A stretch of 13,237 bases of DNA, taken from Euperipatoides rowelli. Its lineage: Eukaryota; Onychophora; Udeonychophora; Euonychophora; Peripatopsidae. Within the stretch, counting starts at the first letter, position 1, and each line of letters opens with the position of its first letter. The translations under genes and the position numbers were made by a program. This document shows positions 8,415-13,237 of this stretch, piece after piece. The notes beneath the pieces were generated by a model. It did no database searches. It was not told where the DNA came from and saw only the letters and a program-made list of their open reading frames with translations. The DNA lies in NCBI GenBank assembly GCA_003024985.2, contig PXIH01S0017539.1. The stretch is one strand, 5' to 3'.

Positions 8415-8687
8415 TTAAACCTTGCCGACACTGACACAGCCTATGTTCATTTAATCAATGAATTATGAACACTTTAAAAACCCATATGTGATCATCAAAA
8501 TAAATCAATTTGTTTAACCTGCAATTCAGCTAAACATTCCATTAAATTAATCTTATTCAATGTTTTCATCATCAAACAATATTATTTTTAATTCATTCTA
8601 TATAAGACTTATGTTTAATCCTTATCTATTAAATACCTTTGGTTTTCATTTTATTTCCTCTTCATAACTTTCTTAGCATTTTTTTTT

Positions 8688-8688
8688 N
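8688..8688. other. Unresolved base (N) after a T run
   Basis: A single N follows nine Ts (8679-8687). It is probably a base-calling or consensus uncertainty at a homopolymer rather than a scaffold gap. Confidence 0.95.
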
Positions 8689-9409
8689 AATGCTTTTAAA
8701 ATTCCACTCACTGATAAGATTAAAAAAAAGAAAGTTGAATGAATTATAGAGACTTCATTAACAGGCTTTCTTTATAATAACAAAAGCTGAATCTTCACAA
8801 TTTAAATTTCTGATGACATTCAGCCTATACTTTTAATCGTACAAATCTTAAATTCTAATAGTAGACTAATGAAGTACATTGTAATACAACATTTTGACTT
8901 TCACTAGCTTCAGATAGGAAGTCGAGATTTCCTCAGCATCTTGTTCATCAGTAGCCATCTGTTAATTTAACCCTGATAACTAATCATTCAGATTTTTGAA
9001 TGGAATTCGGACTCTTTATTATAAACATATGTGCATTAAAAAAAAAAAAAGAGAGATCAGCTAATGTTACAACGTTTATGCTTGGTGAGGAACTCAGCAG
9101 ATTTCCTGTTTTCTCAGTCACTTGTCACTGTCAATGATAAAACTATTCTTGGTATGAACAACTAAATAATAAAAAAGAGTCACTTTAATATACTATATGG
9201 TGAGCTGTCTATACACCTGTCTTGATTAATTGTTATGTAACAAGTGCAGGTTTTACACATTTGGGCACCTTGAACAAACTATTAATTGACCATTCTTAAC
9301 TGACCATTCTATATATTTAAAAATCTAAATAATCATATATTATAATATATTGACCATGTTGATCAAATCGAAAAGAATGAAATTTAAATCTAATCTTGTA
9401 GCCTACTAG
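8689..9409. other. AT-rich non-coding stretch
   Basis: There is no recognisable gene. It contains a run of thirteen As at 9038-9050 followed by GAGAGA, and a 14-bp tandem duplication listed separately. I looked here for an endonuclease domain or other 5' part of the retrotransposon relic downstream and found none. The element therefore appears 5'-truncated. Confidence 0.6.
9284..9311 (+). repeat. 14-bp tandem duplication
   Basis: AATTGACCATTCTT is followed directly by AACTGACCATTCTA, with two mismatches. The core TTGACCAT recurs once more at about 9350-9358. Confidence 0.7.
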
Positions 9410-9594
9410 TTCTTCTCGTGACCCTTCTCTGAAAAGTTTCAACAAATCAAATCAAAATAAGATTGAAATAATTATTGATCAAAAAGGTGGGTTACAAATT
9501 GATCCCAAAAAATTATAGGTGATGTTTTTTGGAATGTATTTTACCAGATTTAATTTGGATAACATTCCACTTGTTCAAAGTGACTGTATTTCAG

Positions 9595-10480
9595 ATTGAG
9601 GCTATAACAAATGCATCATCTGATCGTATTCCAAATTTTGTTAGTAAGGCATTTGTTGAGGTTTTTTTTTTCTGATTTTAATTGTATTTATTGCAAATAA
9701 AACATTAGTCTTTGGAAACTCCCTGCTTCATGGAAGATAAGCAAAATTAAACCCATTTACAGAAAAAAAAATTCTCACCAGCTCTTATCGCCCTATATCC
9801 ATTACCTCTTCCACTTCAAAAATTGTCGAGCTTTGTATGTTAAATCAAATGAATGTACATGTCTCAAATCATATCGTTTCTTTAAACCAATTCGGTTTTC
9901 GAAAGGATTATTCTATTGCAAAATAATGATACACTACTGATATGGATCACTCCTTTCCAACAGACAAAATTTACTTTGATCTTCAAGCGGTAATTGACAC
10001 AGTCCCCTATGATCTTTTCAAATAACTGTGCAGCTTCCAATGTCCTCCTATTATTATAAACCGATTATTGATTTTTTTAAACAATAGATTAATCCAAGTA
10101 GAAATAAATGGCTTTCTCTCAAATTTCTTTAAAACTGTGTCTTCCCACAAGAAGCAATTTTGTCTACATTATTTTTGAACTTATATAGGCCTATTGTTGA
10201 TTTTTAATCTAATTTGACTTCCACAATCTTTATCTATGCTGATGATGTGAAGATCATGAGGGAGATTGAAAAGTGATAATATTGCTTTAAAATGGTTTTC
10301 TGATAATCGTCTTATGATCAATTCTATCAAAACATCTTTTATTAGATTCTCCACTAGGAGTGTCAAAATCTTATTTTATTGATAACATGGAGATATTAGT
10401 AATTATCCTACAAAGAGAGATCTTGGAGTTGTTTTTGACACCAAATTAACTTTTTCAAACCATGTTGATTGTTATTAATT
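9595..10480 (+). pseudogene. Reverse transcriptase domain of a non-LTR retrotransposon, pseudogene
   Basis: The intact family enzyme copies element RNA into DNA at a nicked chromosomal target. Visible landmarks are IPNFV (9628-9642), WK (9731-9736), YRPIS (9786-9800), QFGFRK (9888-9905), motif A as YFDLQAVIDTV (9972-10004, aspartates at 9978-9980 and 9996-9998), YADD (10235-10246), WFSDNRLMIN (10293-10322) and DLGVVFDTKLTFSNHVD (10419-10469). The frame changes between IPNFV and WK, after WK at an A9 run (9772-9780 area), and on each side of YADD. Stops include a TAA at 9924-9926. The fourth motif region, normally SGVPQGS, is damaged around 10138-10160, where only a PQ-like CCACAAG remains. 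Three catalytic-type aspartates (motif A and YADD) survive as codons, but no frame could give a functional protein. Residue-level loss elsewhere is extensive, so this is an old, neutrally decaying copy. Confidence 0.82.
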
Positions 10481-10942
10481 GTTAAACATATGAAATTTTC
10501 CATTTTGAGAAATTGGTTTTAATATATTAATACTAATTCTTTTAAATTACTGTATAATACATTTATCCCAGCTGTTAGATAATTATTGTCACGTCAATTT
10601 TTATATTACTATAAAAGGTGTGGAACGTCAATTTTGAGCAATGACTAAAAAGATTAATGAGTTTTACTATTTCACTTATGAAAGGAGATTTTATTCATAC
10701 ATCTGTTGTTCATAATCTATTAACTCAGAAACTAGGAGACATAGGTTTAAGCTTCAAGTCTGTTATAGAAAAACTTTGACGTTAAATAACGATTTTTCCA
10801 TTGATCCATAAACAGATAGAATTCATTACTGAAACAAATTGTTTGTGTAGGCTCCCTACCTCTTATTAAAAGGAACCTTGATTTGTATTTGATTGAATGT
10901 TTAATGGTGCCTCATATGTAACAAGTCATTAGATTTACACAG
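10481..10942 (+). pseudogene. C-terminal part of the retrotransposon ORF, heavily decayed
   Basis: Downstream of the RT domain, scattered matches to the C-terminal region of Jockey/CR1-type ORF2 proteins remain. They are LYNTFI-P (10550-10570), an ERQF string followed across a stop by AMTKKI (10638-10655), and KGDFI (10681-10695). The family usually shows LY.....P.LEY, then an ER.Q...TK.I stretch, then RGD. Stop codons and frame changes separate the pieces. The cysteine or WNP-type residues expected between the first two are not visible. The rest up to the A-rich tail would be degraded ORF end plus 3' untranslated sequence. Confidence 0.6.
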
Positions 10943-10975
10943 AATTAAATAAATCAAATAAAATAAATAAATTAA
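10943..10975 (+). repeat. AAATA-type 3' tail of the retrotransposon
   Basis: An A-rich repeat made of AATTAAAT, AAATC, AAATAA and AAATAAAT-like units follows the decayed ORF directly. Short simple-repeat tails of this kind mark the 3' ends of many non-LTR elements that do not end in pure poly(A). It sets the right boundary of the element. Confidence 0.65.
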
Positions 10976-11344
10976 TATGGTAGTCATCTAAGTAGCTGGA
11001 GTTTGTGCAGCCCCCAATGCTTTTAAAACTTTTATAAGCGCTCTGATGAATTTTAAAAACAATATGGTTACAGTAAATTGTAATTTATACCATAAACAAT
11101 TAAGCGCAAAACTGGCTCATCTATCTGTGACTATGAATTGACAAAAAGAGTAAACATCATGTGACAATTTAATTTTTAAACTTGCAAAAAAAATATTTGT
11201 ACTAATAATGTGATTTGCATTTTTTACATGCAACAGCAGTGTATCTATCAAAATGAAAAAGATTATCATTTCTTATCTAAGACTGGGTTCGATGATGAAT
11301 GAGGATTTGAGTTCACTTGATCAGTGTCACAGTAGCTAATACCA

Positions 11345-11400
11345 ACATGGCTAGGGTGGCTTAGTTGGGCCCCCCAAAGCCCTTGGTTCTGGATAAATTT
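11345..11400 (+). repeat. GC-rich patch with tRNA A-box-like word, possible SINE remnant
   Basis: TGGCTTAGTTG at 11357-11367 fits the RNA polymerase III A-box consensus TRGYNNARNNG. It is followed by a TTGGGCCCCCCAA foldback and by GGTTCTGG, which only weakly resembles a B box. A tRNA-derived SINE head would look like this. There is no convincing B box, cloverleaf or tail, so this is tentative. Confidence 0.2.
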
Positions 11401-12127
11401 TTGATTTGTTCTCCTTTAAATCTGACAGGATGTTATTCGAATAAATTGTGAAATAAATTTAACACCAGATGTATGCTTTGATTTCTATTTAAGATTATGC
11501 CATAGATGACTTGTGTTCGTTCTAAAATTGTATAAAACTTAGATTTTCACACCTTTTAAAATCAAATAAGAAAATTTGATGAATTAAACATATTTTTTTT
11601 GGCGAAATAAAATTAAATTAACAAAGTTTAAAATAATGATAATAGACTTTAAAGTTTTTTTTTTTTAAGATCTATTAGGCTAGCTCTGTTACTATCTAGA
11701 AACTCTCATGATTAACATTTTGTAAGTCTGACTCGGAGACAATGCAATAACATCTCAAAGTTACTGTAAATATATGTATACGATAATCAACAATTTACAT
11801 TATAATACAGTTAACTCAATATTCACATAGGCCTATTACAAATACTTCTATACAATTTACTTACGACACCAGATTAGATGTTTTACCATCGAATACATAT
11901 TCTATATGCTACCCATACAGTACATGTGGTAATGACAAATAGGAGATTGGATACAGAAATGTGAAACTGAATATGTCTATGAATGGTATCAATTTATTTT
12001 TCTCCTATTGGGGTCAAGGGCATCTGGAAAAATTTGTTCGCTGAAAGGGTCACCAGAGAATTGAAATAATGATTAATACTTTACATGATGTTCCTTAAAA
12101 ATAAGGACAATGTAAATTAGCAGTTAT

Positions 12128-12141
12128 AAGTACCGGTACTT
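12128..12141. repeat. 14-bp perfect palindrome
   Basis: AAGTACCGGTACTT is identical to its own reverse complement with no spacer. It could be a dimeric protein-binding site or chance. Nothing around it indicates a promoter. Confidence 0.8.
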
Positions 12142-12547
12142 CAATTTGTTTTCACTGTTTATTAAATGTGTGTTACACAAAAATACTGTTCCATTTGAGG
12201 CAATTTAGAAAACTTTTACAATTAAATAATCAAAAGTTAAAATACAGTAGTAGACCATAGTGGAATTTATGGCTAAATGCTATCATAGTAAATAGCCTGT
12301 AACAGATAAAAAAAAAATGCCAGATTTGAAATCAATATATGTTTATCGGGTTTTCCTTGCTGCTGTTCAAAACACTCTAGACCTCGGCACTCAACAATGT
12401 AGATATTAATGAAGCAATGTATGTGGTCTCAATTTAACAAACAACTAACCTAAGTAGCCTACTATATTGTAGTGTTTCACATAGCGGATTAATTTAAAAA
12501 CAAGGTCACCTGCAGGAATTTTTTCCCAATGAGGATGGCCAGAATTT

Positions 12548-12566
12548 AAAAAAAAAAAAAAAAAAA
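12548..12566. repeat. A19 homopolymer run
   Basis: Nineteen consecutive As, the longest homopolymer in the window. About 45 bases of less AT-rich sequence (from ACCTGCAGG to GGCCAG) precede it. That layout could be the 3' end of a short retroposed sequence, but no target duplication is evident. Confidence 0.9.
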
Positions 12567-13219
12567 GAACCACATTAAATTAAAAATACTGTAGCCTACA
12601 TCATCAACAAACATTAAATGTCACTTGAATATGAATTTATACTGAAAACTTTAAATGAAATTTTAAAAATTTTTTAAATGTAACATTTACAACAAAAAAA
12701 TATTAACATCATTAAAGGTAATTAAATTAATTTACTTTCCACTTAAATATAAAGTAGGCTATTAGAATACTGATAAATTCAATGTAGGTTATTTCTTGTA
12801 TAAAATTCAGTAAATATTTATCTATTTAGGTATTAATTCTCTTTCACACCTCAAATGGATAAATGAATGTTAGGGGAGGAGCATAGAATAGAAATCAAAT
12901 TAGCAATGATATATTTTTTATACAAATGAACGCTAAATAACCTTAGTCAATGTTTATGTATAGCAGGTAGACAGTATATAAAAAAGTTTATATCAAATGA
13001 CTATACAAATGTCAGTTTTTAAATTATCTGTTTTTTTCTCTTCTTTTGTTCTTAGAGGTTAATTATAATTTTTATGTTTACATGAGAATAGCTGAATAGC
13101 AGTTTGAGCATTAACTTTCTCATCATTATAGAAATATACTATAAATGTGCATACAAATACAAATATGCCGGACAACAGCAACAAACTATAGTCCAGCAAG
13201 GTTGTCCTTGATCCTAATC

Positions 13220-13237
13220 TAATTTATTTATTTATTT
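13220..13237. repeat. ATTT microsatellite (cut by window edge)
   Basis: Four ATTT units run to the last base of the window. The repeat continues beyond it, so its length is unknown. Confidence 0.8.

Larger units (their letters stand above)
8130..8460. repeat. Less AT-rich block, possible ancient interspersed repeat
   Basis: This block has clearly more C and G than its flanks, with C-rich strings such as ACCCCTTGACCCC, AACCCCCAAC and AGGGGCCCTT. It contains an A11 run (8354-8364), a sequence related to the 4976-5013 hairpin, and an interrupted palindrome at 8394-8414. Stop codons break every frame within a few tens of codons. On the minus strand the A run would read as an internal T run. The sharp composition change suggests a separate origin, but I cannot name a family. 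Confidence 0.4.
9410..10975 (+). mobile_element. 5'-truncated, decayed non-LTR retrotransposon (Jockey/CR1 group)
   Basis: About 1.57 kb recognised from scattered reverse-transcriptase motifs, all on the plus strand and in the correct order, ending in an A-rich tail. The order is: a degenerate region before the RT domain (about 9430-9560), the IPNFV segment, WK, YRPIS, QFGFRK, a motif-A aspartate, YADD, WFSDNRLMIN, DLGV..D.KLTFS.H, LYNTFI, then MTKKI and KGDFI near the C-terminus. No endonuclease domain, gag-like ORF or LTRs are visible. This fits the usual 5' truncation during target-primed reverse transcription. The DLGV block, TK.I and GD.I signatures suit the CR1-like side of the Jockey/CR1 group, but the clade is not certain. 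The left boundary is approximate because the sequence fades into AT-rich DNA. The element is dead, with many stops and frameshifts. Confidence 0.8.
10976..13216. other. AT-rich non-coding stretch
   Basis: There is no recognisable gene in 2.2 kb. A 27-codon frame at about 11985-12068 is too short and unmatched to call. A second pyrimidine-rich acceptor-like site ends in TTAG at about 13055, but all three downstream frames close within 14 codons. Small features inside (A-box-like patch, palindrome, A19 run) are listed separately. Confidence 0.65.

Noticed and set aside
10181-10366. 61-codon minus-strand frame
   Set aside because: It is antisense to the YADD and WFSDNRLMIN part of the reverse-transcriptase relic on the plus strand.
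11283-11296. GGGTTCGATG as a possible tRNA T-loop
   Set aside because: No upstream acceptor, D-arm or anticodon arm can be folded at the right distances.
8238-12020. Inverted match between TTGACCCCATTGG near 8240 and TTGGGGTCAAGGG near 12009
   Set aside because: Only about a dozen bases match and similarity does not extend on either side. Such a match is within chance in a 13-kb self-comparison.
11985-12068. 27-codon frame at the GGGTCAAGGGCATCTGG patch as a possible exon
   Set aside because: Too short, no acceptor or donor of quality at its edges, and no recognised protein.
1-13237. CRISPR array, bacterial operon, phage or rRNA content
   Set aside because: No regularly spaced repeats, no dense coding, no ribosome-binding-site and ORF pairs, and no rRNA signatures. 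The sequence is of eukaryotic nuclear type.

Overview
This window looks like non-genic or intronic DNA from an animal nuclear genome. It is very AT-rich (my estimate is over 70 percent A+T). Short homopolymer runs are everywhere, there is one unresolved base (N at 8688) as in a draft assembly, and no open frame longer than 97 codons. A decayed non-LTR retrotransposon and a DNA transposon with inverted ends fit an arthropod or other invertebrate. An insect such as a hemipteran is my guess from the style of the repeats and is not demonstrated. I see no intact protein-coding gene, rRNA, tRNA or CRISPR array.

Layout, left to right. Positions 1-2163 are AT-rich filler that starts in a TA microsatellite and holds one copy (894-963) of a diverged dispersed repeat. 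Positions 2164-3285 are the best-defined structure: a 1.12-kb element whose two CpG-rich ends are imperfect inverted repeats, flanked on both sides by TAA. An 8-base word, CGCGGTGA, sits near both ends in mirror-image orientation. It looks like a non-autonomous DNA transposon, most likely PIF/Harbinger-like. Positions 3286-4190 hold the second copy of the dispersed repeat (3585-3651), a fragment resembling the ends of arthropod repeats, and a 50-bp imperfect tandem duplication. Around 4410-4910 there is a strong splice-acceptor-like site followed by two poly(A) signals, which is at most a hint of a terminal exon. A perfect 16-bp hairpin lies at 4976-5013.

Positions 5014-9400 are mostly featureless apart from a cluster of TACWGTA words (7245-7397) and a less AT-rich block (8130-8460) that may be an old repeat. 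Positions 9410-10975 carry the 3' half of a dead non-LTR retrotransposon. It includes several reverse-transcriptase motifs (WK, YRPIS, QFGFRK, the motif-A aspartate, YADD, DLGV) spread over shifting frames and a short A-rich 3' tail. Positions 10976-13237 are again AT-rich, with a GC-rich patch that has an A-box-like word, small palindromes, a 19-base A run and a terminal ATTT microsatellite.

No genes here work together. The content is dead or non-autonomous mobile DNA and simple repeats. The observations most worth following are the inverted-repeat element with its mirror-image motif, the perfect hairpin with a related sequence 3.2 kb away, and the over-representation of TAGSCTA and TACWGTA words.
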